From NCBI GenBank assembly GCA_040766885.1, contig JAXGPP010000019.1, positions 62,001-126,000 on the forward strand: DNA of 64,000 nucleotides, written 5' to 3'. The notes below the pieces were generated by a model. The model was not told the DNA's origin, made no database searches, and worked only from the letters and a program-made list of their open reading frames with translations. Source of the stretch: JAXGPP01 sp040766885. Lineage in GTDB: Bacteria > Planctomycetota > Planctomycetia > Pirellulales > Thermoguttaceae. Positions 46,873 through 54,770 of the stretch are shown one piece after another (position 1 is the first letter of the stretch; the number at the start of each line of letters is the position of its first letter). The position numbers and the translations under genes are program-made.

Positions 46873-46902
46873 TTGACAAAAATACATGAACACGAGTATA
46901 CT
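46873..46902 (+). promoter_or_regulatory. Near-consensus sigma-70 promoter in a gene-free region
   Basis: TTGACA (6/6) at 46873-46878 and TATACT (5/6) at 46897-46902 are separated by 18 bp in an AT-rich patch. This is the best promoter-like site I found in the window. No open gene follows; dapF begins about 720 bp downstream. Confidence 0.6.
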
Positions 46903-47426
46903 AAACCCCGGCGACGAACCTCCGTCCGCCGGCGTGCGCCCGCCCGCCAAATCGGGCCCCGCCCGTGTTCGTTCATTGACAATCTGACTCAATCAAAACT
47001 CGCTTGCCCTCGGCCGGAGTGTGCGCTCACTCCCTGCGCCCATCGTTACCTCGCTGGACGACGAGTTTGCGCAACCGCAGAGGGCGAAATTCTCGCCAAC
47101 TTCAACACGTACCTCACAGTGCGTATGAACTTGGGTCGAGCCTGCCGGTGCGAACTCCCTTGCTCCCTTACACTTGCTGCCACGCCTCGCGACGCACGAA
47201 ACGGAACAATGCGTTTGTTGTTGCGCATCAACGGGGGGTGGCGTCACCTTGCGCCTTCGCGCCGGCCGTTCACCTTCCCGCCGGGAGCTTGTCGACCGGG
47301 CAGGCTCGCACCCCTCTGGGAACTTCAACACTCAAGCCAAAAGGGTGGTTTCACTTAAGCTTTAAATCCCGTCGCGAACGCCTTTCCAGACTTGCACTTG
47401 CGATCACCCGCCGCGACGTAACCAAC

Positions 47427-47453
47427 CGAAACACTCGCTAAGGCGTTTCGCTT
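47427..47453. repeat. 27-nt palindromic element, copy 2
   Basis: CGAAACACTCGC-taa-GGCGTTTCGCTT has the same 24 arm bases as the copy at 783-809; only the three central bases differ. Two copies about 46 kb apart in unrelated contexts point to a dispersed element of this genome. Here it lies about 170 bp upstream of dapF. Confidence 0.6.
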
Positions 47454-47518
47454 GGCGCGTCCGGAAGCTTCATTAATCCCTCCCCAAGGTGGTATGGAGG
47501 GCGGTCGCGCAAGTAGCT

Positions 47519-47548
47519 TTGGCGCTTGAGCGGGAAATCGCGTACAAT
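47519..47548 (+). promoter_or_regulatory. Possible dapF promoter
   Basis: TTGGCG (4/6) at 47519-47524 and TACAAT (5/6) at 47543-47548 are separated by 18 bp. Transcription would start about 65 bp before the dapF ATG. A moderate match, chosen by position. Confidence 0.35.
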
Positions 47549-47622
47549 CAGCCTCGGCACCTGTGATCCTTTGCGCAACGGATTCACAGCGTGCGGAGTC
47601 GTTGCCAGGCGGAGTTTAGACG

Positions 47623-48459
47623 ATGCGGTTTACCAAGATGCACGGGGCGGGCAACGACTATGTCTACGTCGATTGCTTCGCCCAATCCGTGCCGGAAGAT
47701 GCGCCGGACCTGGCCCGCCGGATCGCCGATCGCCATTTCGGCGTCGGTGGCGACGGGTTGATCCTCATCCGTCCTTCCGACGTGGCCGACGCGCGGATGC
47801 AGATGTTCAACGCCGACGGATCCGAGGCCGAGATGTGCGGCAACGGCGTCCGTTGCGTGGCCAAGTATGTCTACGACCACGGCATCAGCCGCAAAAACCA
47901 ACTGCGGATCGAGACCGGGGCCGGCGTGCTGACTCTGGACCTGGAACTGGCCCGGGACCGGGTCGAACGGGTCAGGGTCGATATGGGGGAGCCGATCCTC
48001 GAAGCGGCCCGTGTCCCCACCACGTTGCCCGGCGATCCCGTGGTCGACGCCGAAATCACCGTCGCCGGACAACCGCTCCGCGTCACGTGCGTGTCGATGG
48101 GCAATCCCCACGCCGTGACGTTTGTCGATCAATTGAGCGACCGCTGGGTGCACGAGATCGGCCGCGCGATGGAGGTCGATCCGCACTTCCCCCGCCGGGT
48201 GAACGCGGAGTTCGTCGAGGTCCTGTCGCCCGCTGAGGTCCGGATGCGCGTCTGGGAGCGTGGATCGGGCGAAACCCTGGCCTGCGGCACCGGCGCAAGC
48301 GCCGTCTGCGTTGCCGGCGTCCTCGCCCGGCGCACCGAACGCCGCGTGCTCGTACACTTGCTGGGCGGCGACCTCGAGATCGAGTGGGGGGCCAATAACC
48401 GCGTCTATCTGACCGGCCCGGCGGTGGAGGTTTTTTCCGGCGAATGGCCGGATCGCTGA
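47623..48459 (+). CDS. dapF: Diaminopimelate epimerase
   Basis: A 278-residue enzyme that interconverts LL- and meso-diaminopimelate, needed for lysine and for peptidoglycan. The two catalytic cysteines are C72 in EMCGNGVRC and C221 in ACGTGASA. Other motifs are MHGAGNDYVYVD at the start, NADGSEAE and MGNPHAV. The start MRFTKMHG follows a GGAG site. An acyltransferase gene follows after 22 bp. Its presence supports a DAP-type peptidoglycan, a point of past debate in planctomycetes. Confidence 0.96.
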   Translation: MRFTKMHGAGNDYVYVDCFAQSVPEDAPDLARRIADRHFGVGGDGLILIRPSDVADARMQMFNADGSEAEMCGNGVRCVAKYVYDHGISRKNQLRIETGAGVLTLDLELARDRVERVRVDMGEPILEAARVPTTLPGDPVVDAEITVAGQPLRVTCVSMGNPHAVTFVDQLSDRWVHEIGRAMEVDPHFPRRVNAEFVEVLSPAEVRMRVWERGSGETLACGTGASAVCVAGVLARRTERRVLVHLLGGDLEIEWGANNRVYLTGPAVEVFSGEWPDR

Positions 48460-48481
48460 CGATTGGGCCGAACTCTCCGGC

Positions 48482-49225
48482 ATGGAGGCCGATGGCGTGA
48501 AACTCGACCGTCCCTGGATCACCGGCATGGCCGGCCTGATGGGAACGCTTGCCGTCCGCGGCTGGATGCAGACGCTCGACATGAAGGCCGCTCTCTACGA
48601 TTCCGTCGTTGACCCTGCGGCTTCGGAAAACCGCAGCTCGCGGATCTACATCTTCTGGCATGAGTACATACTCGCCCCGCTCTACCTTCGCGGGCGGTGC
48701 AACGTGGCCATGCTCCTCAGCCGGCATCGCGACGCCGACGTCCTCTCGCGAATGGCCTATCACCTCGGCTTCGAATTCGTCCGCGGCTCGACCCGCCGCG
48801 GCGGGGTCGCGGCAATCCGGGAGTTGCTGCGGCGCAGCCGGCGGATGCATCTGGCGATCACCCCCGACGGCCCCCGCGGGCCCCGACGTACCCTGGCGCC
48901 CGGCGCGATCTTCCTCGCCTCGAAGCTCGGACTCCCCCTCGTGGCCATGGGCTACGGTTTCGACCGCCCCTGGCGGGCCCGCAGTTGGGACCGCTTCGCC
49001 GTTCCGCGCCCCTTCTCGCGCGCCCGTGCCGTAGTCAGCCCCGACATCCGGGTGCCGGCCGATCTTGATCGAGAAGGGATCGAGCACTTCCGCCGACAGG
49101 TCGAGGGACTGCTGAACCGCCTCACCGACGAAGCCGAACTCTGGGCCGCGTCGGGCACGCGGTTGGCTGGGCAACGGGCCGTGACCCCCTCCCCTGCCCT
49201 CTCGCGGCTGCATCGCGCCGCTTGA
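48482..49225 (+). CDS. DUF374-type lysophospholipid acyltransferase-like protein
   Basis: A 247-residue protein. Residues about 10-30 are hydrophobic. Then FWHEYILAPLYLRGRCNVAMLLSRHRDADVLSRMAYHLGFEFVRGSTRRGG and LAITPDGPRGPRR match the DUF374 branch of glycerophosphate/lysophospholipid acyltransferases, where the His of FWH and the PDGPRGP motif form the active site. The start was read as ATG; the first 8 residues are not family-specific. It probably acylates a lipid at the inner membrane. It sits 22 bp after dapF and precedes xseA by about 50 bp, likely in one transcript. Confidence 0.87.
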   Translation: MEADGVKLDRPWITGMAGLMGTLAVRGWMQTLDMKAALYDSVVDPAASENRSSRIYIFWHEYILAPLYLRGRCNVAMLLSRHRDADVLSRMAYHLGFEFVRGSTRRGGVAAIRELLRRSRRMHLAITPDGPRGPRRTLAPGAIFLASKLGLPLVAMGYGFDRPWRARSWDRFAVPRPFSRARAVVSPDIRVPADLDREGIEHFRRQVEGLLNRLTDEAELWAASGTRLAGQRAVTPSPALSRLHRAA

Positions 49226-49276
49226 AAGACGATAAAATGGCGGCGGAGAGTAGCCGGAGATTTGCCGAGCGAGCGC

Positions 49277-50548
49277 ATGACCCAGTTTGAGCTGTTTCCC
49301 GAGGAACCGGAGGAGCCCGAAGAGCCGGAGCAGGATGCCTCCCCCGAACGGCCTTGGACCGTCTCCGAGCTGACCGCGGCAATCAAGGATCTCCTCGAGA
49401 CCGCCTTCCCCGCAGTCTGGGTCAGCGGCGAGATCTCCAACTTCTCACGCCCCCGTTCTGGCCACTGCTACTTGACCCTCAAAGACGAGGGCGCCCAAAT
49501 CTCGGCGGTCATCTGGCGGGCCACCGCGGCCCGAGTACCTTTCGAACTCCACGACGGTCTGGAGGTGGTTTGCGGCGCGACGCTCAGCCTTTACCCTCCG
49601 CACGGCAAGTACCAGTTGGTCATCGAGGAGATCCAGCCAAAGGGAATTGGAGCCCTGGAACTCGCCCTGCGCCAACTTCGCGACAAGCTGGCCCGCGAGG
49701 GTCTGTTTGATCCTGGCCGCAAACGCAGCCTGCCGCGGTTCGTGCGGCGGATCGCCGTGGTAACCAGTCCCACCGGAGCGGCAATCCGCGACTTCCTCGA
49801 AGTGCTTCGCCGCCGCTGGCGCGGCGCCGATGTCCTCGTCGTGCCCGTCCGGGTGCAAGGCGAAGGGGCCGGTCATGAGATCGCCGCAGCCATCGAAGCG
49901 GTGAATCGGATTCGCGAGCCCATCGACTGCATCGTCGTCACTCGCGGCGGCGGCAGCCTCGAGGACCTCTGGGCCTTCAACGAAGAGGTTGTCTGCCGGG
50001 CGATCTTCGCCAGTCGCCTGCCGGTCGTCTCCGCGGTGGGGCACGAGATCGACGTCTCCCTGTCCGACCTGGTGGCCGACGTCCGGGCGCTGACGCCCAG
50101 CGAGGCCGCTGAGCGAATCGTGCCGTCGGCCGAGGAAATCGCCGTGCAACTGAAGCACTACCAGACCCGGATGACCGGCGCGGTTCGCTCGCAGACCGCC
50201 TGGGGCCGCTCACGGCTGGAGAACCTCGCCCGTCACCGGGCCTTCCGCTCCCCGTTGGATCGGGTGCGCGATCTGGCTCGCCGCATCGACGATCTGGAGC
50301 TTCGCGCCGGCCGGGCGATCCGCGGCCAATGGCGCACTGCCCGGCGGGCTGTCGAGGGGGCCGCGGCGCGGCTGGAGGCCCTGAGCCCTTTGGCGATTCT
50401 CTCGCGGGGTTACAGCCTGACCCACCGAGCCATTGACGGGCGTCTCATTCGCGACGCCGCGGAACTTGCGCCAGGCGAAGAACTCCGCACGCGATTGGCC
50501 CGCGGGCAGGTCGTCAGCCGAGTGGAACAGATCGAGCCGGATCGCTAG
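49277..50548 (+). CDS. xseA: Exodeoxyribonuclease VII large subunit
   Basis: A 423-residue protein from the ATG at 49277; a TTG five codons earlier is less likely. The first 25 residues are acidic repeats (EEPEEPEEPEQ), then TVSELTAAIKDLLETAFPAVWVSGEISNFSRPRSGHCYLTLKD, the N-terminal OB domain. The catalytic core has RIAVVTSPTGAAIRDFLEVL and VTRGGGSLEDLWAFNEE, with SAVGHEIDVSLSDLVAD. A long helical part follows and ends in ILSRGYSLTHRA. With XseB it degrades single-stranded DNA. No xseB is visible next to it. Confidence 0.95.
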   Translation: MTQFELFPEEPEEPEEPEQDASPERPWTVSELTAAIKDLLETAFPAVWVSGEISNFSRPRSGHCYLTLKDEGAQISAVIWRATAARVPFELHDGLEVVCGATLSLYPPHGKYQLVIEEIQPKGIGALELALRQLRDKLAREGLFDPGRKRSLPRFVRRIAVVTSPTGAAIRDFLEVLRRRWRGADVLVVPVRVQGEGAGHEIAAAIEAVNRIREPIDCIVVTRGGGSLEDLWAFNEEVVCRAIFASRLPVVSAVGHEIDVSLSDLVADVRALTPSEAAERIVPSAEEIAVQLKHYQTRMTGAVRSQTAWGRSRLENLARHRAFRSPLDRVRDLARRIDDLELRAGRAIRGQWRTARRAVEGAAARLEALSPLAILSRGYSLTHRAIDGRLIRDAAELAPGEELRTRLARGQVVSRVEQIEPDR

Positions 50549-50572
50549 CCTGCCGCGACCGGCGCGGTGGTC

Positions 50573-51136
50573 TCACGCCCGCGACAGGTATTGGCCGGTG
50601 CGGGTGTCGACCTTGATCCTTTCGCCCTCGGCAAGGTATTCCGGCACCTGAACTACCAGCCCGGTCTCGAGCGTGGCCGGCTTGGTGCGCGATGTGGCGG
50701 AGTTGCCTCGGACGGCCGGATCGCACTGCGCAACGGTCAGCTCTACGGCGACCGGAAGCTCGATTCCGACGCATTCGTCGTTGTAAATCAGCGCCTTGAC
50801 TTCCTCGAGCTCTTCGGTGAGATAAGGCGCCTGCTCTTCGACATCCTCTTTGGGCAGCGAGTACTGGTTGTAGTCGACCTGGTCGAGGAAATGGACGTGG
50901 GTAGGGTCGGAATACATGAACTTGACCGGCCGCCGCTGGAAGTCGGCCTCGTCGAGCGACTCGCCGCCACGGAGCGTGATGTCGACCTTCTGCTTGCTGA
51001 TCAGGTTCCTCGCGCGGAACTTGTAGAACGTCTGCGCGCCGCGGGCCGAGGGAGACTGTACGCTGATCGATTCGATCATGCACGGCGCGCCGTTGTAGTT
51101 GAAAATGCCGCCGCGTTTGATGTCCTTGGCAATCAT
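50573..51136 (-). CDS. efpL: Elongation factor P family protein, EfpL (YeiP) subtype
   Basis: A 187-residue, three-domain protein that helps stalled ribosomes form difficult peptide bonds. Its loop reads SVQSPSARGAQTFYKFRARNL, like the YeiP/EfpL line (QSPTARG-A-TLYK), and has Arg 32 in place of the modifiable Lys 34 of classic EF-P. The segments RRPVKFMYSDPTHVHFLDQVDYNQYSL and the end NSATSRTKPATLETGLVVQVPEYLAEGERIKVDTRTG also match YeiP better than EF-P. It therefore should not need EpmB/EpmA lysylation. It is upstream of nothing obvious and convergent with xseA. Confidence 0.88.
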   Translation of the reverse strand: MIAKDIKRGGIFNYNGAPCMIESISVQSPSARGAQTFYKFRARNLISKQKVDITLRGGESLDEADFQRRPVKFMYSDPTHVHFLDQVDYNQYSLPKEDVEEQAPYLTEELEEVKALIYNDECVGIELPVAVELTVAQCDPAVRGNSATSRTKPATLETGLVVQVPEYLAEGERIKVDTRTGQYLSRA

Positions 51137-51189
51137 GGGGGTTCGTTTGAGGATTTGAAAACTGATGGCTGAATGTGTTTGGATAGTCT

Positions 51190-51678
51190 CTAGAGCGCGG
51201 TTCCCGCCTGCGGATCGACGGCGATGCCGTCGGTGAGCCGCGCGAGCGCCTCGAGCACCGAGAGCAGAGTGGTTGGGTCGAGCATGCCGTCGGGATCGTC
51301 CTCTTCATCACCGCCGACGAGTTGTTCGAAGTGCAGCACGTCGAAGCGGCCGTCGTAGTGCCGCAAACGGGCCAGTTGGTCCTTGCGCCCCTCGGCATCG
51401 CCGCTCTGTTCCATTTCCCGGGCCAGATCGGACCCCTGCTCTCGCACTTCGTCGCCGGCGAGATAGGAGATGTCAACGGCCGCGAAATCGTCCGGCGCCA
51501 GTACTGTGATCGACTCGAACTCACCCCCCTCACCGGCCACGCCGTTGACCAGCGTGAGCCGGCTGCCGAGTCTGCCAAGCACGTCCTGGACCGATTTCAG
51601 GCTCGGGCGGCGGGCCGAATCAAAGAGAACGAAATACGTCTCCCGCCAGCAATATTGGTCGTCTTCGAACATCGACAT
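51190..51678 (-). CDS. Conserved hypothetical protein
   Basis: A 162-residue protein starting MSMFEDDQYCWRETYFVLFD; an upstream in-frame Met lacks family character. It opens with a strand-rich part (YFVLFDSARRPSLKSVQDVLGRLGSRLTLVNGVAGEGGEFESITVLAPDDFAAVDISYLAG), then a helix-rich acidic half with RFDVLHFEQL. It has no membrane segment. I do not recognise the family; the well-formed alpha/beta pattern suggests a small cytosolic regulator. It lies 53 bp upstream of efpL on the same strand and 113 bp downstream of the 76-residue gene. Confidence 0.7.
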   Translation of the reverse strand: MSMFEDDQYCWRETYFVLFDSARRPSLKSVQDVLGRLGSRLTLVNGVAGEGGEFESITVLAPDDFAAVDISYLAGDEVREQGSDLAREMEQSGDAEGRKDQLARLRHYDGRFDVLHFEQLVGGDEEDDPDGMLDPTTLLSVLEALARLTDGIAVDPQAGTAL

Positions 51679-51791
51679 GATGGCGGCTCTCCCAGAATTC
51701 TTCGGGACCGTTTCCACTACCTCCGACCGATCGCATCGAACCGGACCGGAAACGCTGTCGCAGGACCGTGTCTTAGCCGCGGGCGCCCAGA

Positions 51792-52022
51792 TCATTCATA
51801 CCCATCCTCGGGCTCCTCCGAGCCCCATTGCTCCAAGGCGGCAAGCACGGCGTCGCGCTGTTCCTGGCTAGCGGCCCACACGATCTCTCCTTGCTCCAGG
51901 CGGACTTCGTACTCTCCCTCGCGCTGGCAGTCGGCCTCGCCGCAATAGTGCGGCAACGCCGATACCCACATGATCCGGTACAGCGGCACGTACTTATCGT
52001 CGATGATGCAGAAGATGGACAT
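51792..52022 (-). CDS. Small conserved hypothetical protein (76 residues)
   Basis: MSIFCIIDDKYVPLYRIMWVSALPHYCGEADCQREGEYEVRLEQG, then an acidic end EEPEDGYE. The H-x-C-xxx-x-C arrangement could bind a metal, but there are too few ligands to claim this. GAGCGGGAAC precedes the start. It ends 10 bp before the convergent end of another frame. It is co-directional with proC, whose stop lies 10 bp upstream of its start, so they may be co-transcribed. Function unknown. Confidence 0.68.
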   Translation of the reverse strand: MSIFCIIDDKYVPLYRIMWVSALPHYCGEADCQREGEYEVRLEQGEIVWAASQEQRDAVLAALEQWGSEEPEDGYE

Positions 52023-52032
52023 GTTCCCGCTC

Positions 52033-52854
52033 TCATGCAGACCCACTCAACTCGGCGGATCGCCGCGTGGCGGCTGCCACGGCGGCGATCAACGTAGCGC
52101 GGAGCCCCCCAGCCTCCAACGCTTCGATCCCTGCAATGGTCGTTCCACCGGGGCTGGCAACGCGGTCCTTAAGTACAGCCGGATGGTCCTGCGAGGCCAG
52201 CACCATTTCGGCCGCGCCGCGCACCGTCTGCGCCGCCAGGGTCAGCGCCGTGCTGCGCGGCAGACCCATGCGGACGCCGCCGTCAGCCAGCGCCTCGATG
52301 ACCATGTAAATAAACGCCGGTCCGGAACCCGACAATCCGGTTACCGCGTCGAGCAGTTTCTCGTCGATCTCGACCGCCATGCCGACCGCATCGAGCAGTT
52401 GTCCGATCAGTTGGCGATCGGCGGCGGTGGCTTTCGGGCCGGCACTATACGCGCAGGCGCCCTGACCGATGAGGCACGGCGTGTTCGGCATCACCCGGAT
52501 CAGCCGCGCGTCGCTGCCCAGTCCTTCGGCAAGTGTTTGGAGGCGAATTCCAGCGGCGATCGACACGAAAAGCGTATTGCCCGTCACCGCCGGTCGGATC
52601 TCGCGCATCACCTCGACGATGTGCTGTGGTTTGACTGCCAGAAACACCACATCGGCGGCCGCCGCCACGGCCGAGTTTCCAGGTGCGATAGCTCCCCCCG
52701 TCGCGGCGGCGAACCGCTCGGCCGCCTGTAGCGAGACATCGTGGGCCAGCAACTGATTCCCAGCCACAAGCTGGGCTTTGGCAAACGCCTGACCGAGAGC
52801 CATTGCCATCTGGCCGGCACCAATGAAGCCAATTCGCTGCTGGAGCATCCGCAT
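52033..52854 (-). CDS. proC: Pyrroline-5-carboxylate reductase
   Basis: A 273-residue enzyme that reduces pyrroline-5-carboxylate to proline with NAD(P)H. The start MRMLQQRIGFIGAGQMAMAL gives the Rossmann GxGxM motif at once; longer frames add unrelated residues. Later motifs are VFLAVKPQHI, RVMPNTPCLIGQGACAYS and the family signature VTGLSGSGPAFIYMVIEALADGGVRMGL, followed by SPGGTTIAGIEALE. It precedes the 76-residue gene by 10 bp on the minus strand. Length is normal. Confidence 0.95.
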   Translation of the reverse strand: MRMLQQRIGFIGAGQMAMALGQAFAKAQLVAGNQLLAHDVSLQAAERFAAATGGAIAPGNSAVAAAADVVFLAVKPQHIVEVMREIRPAVTGNTLFVSIAAGIRLQTLAEGLGSDARLIRVMPNTPCLIGQGACAYSAGPKATAADRQLIGQLLDAVGMAVEIDEKLLDAVTGLSGSGPAFIYMVIEALADGGVRMGLPRSTALTLAAQTVRGAAEMVLASQDHPAVLKDRVASPGGTTIAGIEALEAGGLRATLIAAVAAATRRSAELSGSA

Positions 52855-52967
52855 GACCCGATCTGCTGAAGAAACCGATGGCACTGTCTGGTCCGAATGT
52901 TTCGCCGTGCCACGCGGCCATCCCATTATATCACGCCGCCGACGTCCGAAAGAGACGCGTTGAAGAG

Positions 52968-53162
52968 CTACGCGGTGCCAGTCGACTCGCACCTCTCTGA
53001 CCGCCCCATCCAGAACGGTGTTGCGGCAAACCACACGATTGTAGCCATGAACAGCACCCATTTCATCCGGTCCAAGTCCATCAAACCCGCAAAGAACAGC
53101 ACTGGCGGCAGCACGGTGAGGACCAATGAGCCCCACGAGAGAACCTGGAATACGCGTCTCAC
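52968..53162 (-). CDS. Small membrane protein, two helices (64 residues)
   Basis: MRRVFQVLSWGSLVLTVLPPVLFFAG followed by LDRMKWVLFMATIVWFAATPFWMGR: two hydrophobic helices with a short acidic turn and a short polar tail. The start is GTG with GGAAG upstream. It follows the rhamnose-cluster permease by 80 bp on the same strand, and may be a small accessory of that transporter. It is too short for domain searches but clearly a designed two-helix sequence. Confidence 0.65.
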   Translation of the reverse strand: MRRVFQVLSWGSLVLTVLPPVLFFAGLMDLDRMKWVLFMATIVWFAATPFWMGRSERCESTGTA

Positions 53163-53242
53163 GGTATGTTGCTTCCGCGGTTAATGGTGGAATGGACGGG
53201 AACTCCGCCCGCAGGACACCCGAATGCCGATCGACGGAAAAC

Positions 53243-54742
53243 TCACTCCCCTGCCGCGGCCGACGGCACGGCAATGCGTTTCTGGTAAAACCGGCTGAGC
53301 ACGATGTACAACCCGGCGGCGATGAACCAGCCCGGCAAACTTACGAAATAGATCTGCGCCCAGTCGTGCAGGAGTCTCTCGACGCGGTCGCTCACGTCGA
53401 TCCAGCCCTGTGACTCGGCCCACAGCGTCAAGTCGTCGAGAAAGATGATCAGCACGCAGGCGGCCAGCGCGAGCAGCCACGCCAGGCCGGCCGCCCAGTT
53501 GAATGAGATGCCCTTCCGTTCGGCGTAATTGTCCTCCAATCCCAGTCGGCGGATCAGCCAGAAATCGATAAAGAGCACCGCGCCCATCGGCATGAGCAGG
53601 AGACCGTACAGGGCGACGAAGTTGAGGAGTTTCATGGTGATCGCCGGAAACAGGCCGGCTGCGGTCGCCGCGGCGCCGGTGAACAGCGTCACGGTGAACC
53701 GCGAAGCCCGCGGCACGATGGCCTGAAATGCCAGCCCCGCGCGATAGATGGTCGGATTCGCCGTGGTCCATCCGGCCACGATGACGCAGACGAGTCCGGC
53801 GAGGCCGGCGGCCTGGTAGGCCAGCGGACCCGGCAGCACCGCCGTGTCGTTCGGGGTGCGGTTCAGTTGTTCGGCGTACATCAGTGCCGCCGCAACCCAG
53901 GCGACATAGTGGCCCAGAAACATCCCGGCTCCCGAGGCGATTCCGTACCACGACTTCCGGGCGAAGCGGAACACCGAGAGATCGGCCATTCCCACGTGCA
54001 TCGCCATGTTGCAGAACCAGGCGAAGAACGTCACGTGCCAGAACGTGAACTTGGTCTGGCCGGGCAGAGGATCGCCGCCGACCAGAATCCGCTCCTTCGC
54101 CACGCTCCAGGCGCCGTCCAACGAATCGACGCCGAGTCGCTGGAGCGATACCAGCCCGAAGGCGACGAACATCAGTACCATCCAAGGGGCGGCGATATTG
54201 GCTACCTTGGCCACCATCTGGTAGCCGTACGCCGCCACGATGGAGATGACCGCACCCACGCCGAGCACCGACAGCACCCAACCCAGGCTGTTGGGGTACA
54301 GGTCGTCCAATTGCGGCATCGGAAACTCGATCCACACGCCGACCGCGGTCGCCGAAACCGTGACCATCGCGCCCGCCAGGAAACAGAACATCACTCCGTT
54401 GGCCAGGTTATACAGCGTCACCAGATTGCGGCCGCAGATCTTCTCCAGTTGGTAGTAGAGCGTCAGCCGCGACCGGGTGGCGATCGGCGCCGTCAGCAGC
54501 GTCCAGCTTGCCACCGCCAGCAGGTTGCCCAGCAGCAGCCCAAAGACGAGATCGAAAGCGCTCACGCCGGCGGCCACGAACAGCGGGCCGATCATCAACT
54601 CCGTGCCCGCTGTGTGTTCGCCCGCGTACATGCCGACGAAACTCTTGAAGCCAAGCAGAGAACGCTCGGGCACCGGTTCACGCTCATATTCGCTGCCCGG
54701 CGTCGCTTCCTCCGCGGCGCTGGTTGTCGGCACTTCGGACAT
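53243..54742 (-). CDS. NCS1-like permease, probable rhamnose-cluster transporter
   Basis: About 499 residues from the ATG at 54742; a GTG four codons earlier is possible. After a charged leader come about 12 hydrophobic helices, with GEHTAGTELMIGPLFVAAGVSAFDLVFGLLLGNLLAVASW early on, typical of nucleobase:cation symporter-1 proteins. Later FGLVSLQRLG and MHVGMADLSVFRFARKSW lie between helices. NCS1 members usually carry nucleobases, but this one lies 28 bp downstream of rhaA in the same direction, so it could import rhamnose or a derivative. This assignment rests on context. Confidence 0.75.
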   Translation of the reverse strand: MSEVPTTSAAEEATPGSEYEREPVPERSLLGFKSFVGMYAGEHTAGTELMIGPLFVAAGVSAFDLVFGLLLGNLLAVASWTLLTAPIATRSRLTLYYQLEKICGRNLVTLYNLANGVMFCFLAGAMVTVSATAVGVWIEFPMPQLDDLYPNSLGWVLSVLGVGAVISIVAAYGYQMVAKVANIAAPWMVLMFVAFGLVSLQRLGVDSLDGAWSVAKERILVGGDPLPGQTKFTFWHVTFFAWFCNMAMHVGMADLSVFRFARKSWYGIASGAGMFLGHYVAWVAAALMYAEQLNRTPNDTAVLPGPLAYQAAGLAGLVCVIVAGWTTANPTIYRAGLAFQAIVPRASRFTVTLFTGAAATAAGLFPAITMKLLNFVALYGLLLMPMGAVLFIDFWLIRRLGLEDNYAERKGISFNWAAGLAWLLALAACVLIIFLDDLTLWAESQGWIDVSDRVERLLHDWAQIYFVSLPGWFIAAGLYIVLSRFYQKRIAVPSAAAGE

Positions 54743-54770
54743 TTCTCTCGCCACCTGCGGAATCTGGGTA

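Larger units (their letters stand above)
46258..47622. other. 1.36-kb gene-poor stretch between the transposase fragment and dapF
   Basis: No convincing protein is present; the frames look low-complexity and lack domains. It holds a purine-/pyrimidine-biased tract (about 46471-46505), a REP-like palindrome (46725-46799), a near-consensus promoter (46873-46902), several small hairpins, and copy 2 of the 27-nt element. A promoter followed by some 450 nt without a reading frame could mark a structured non-coding RNA. Confidence 0.55.

Noticed and set aside
46744..47358. 204-codon frame in the gene-free region
   Set aside because: It begins inside the REP-like palindrome, crosses the promoter candidate, and is Arg/Pro/Cys-rich with no domain.
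47400..47622. Lysine riboswitch upstream of dapF
   Set aside because: I looked for L-box conserved blocks and found none; only the 27-nt palindrome and a plausible promoter are there.
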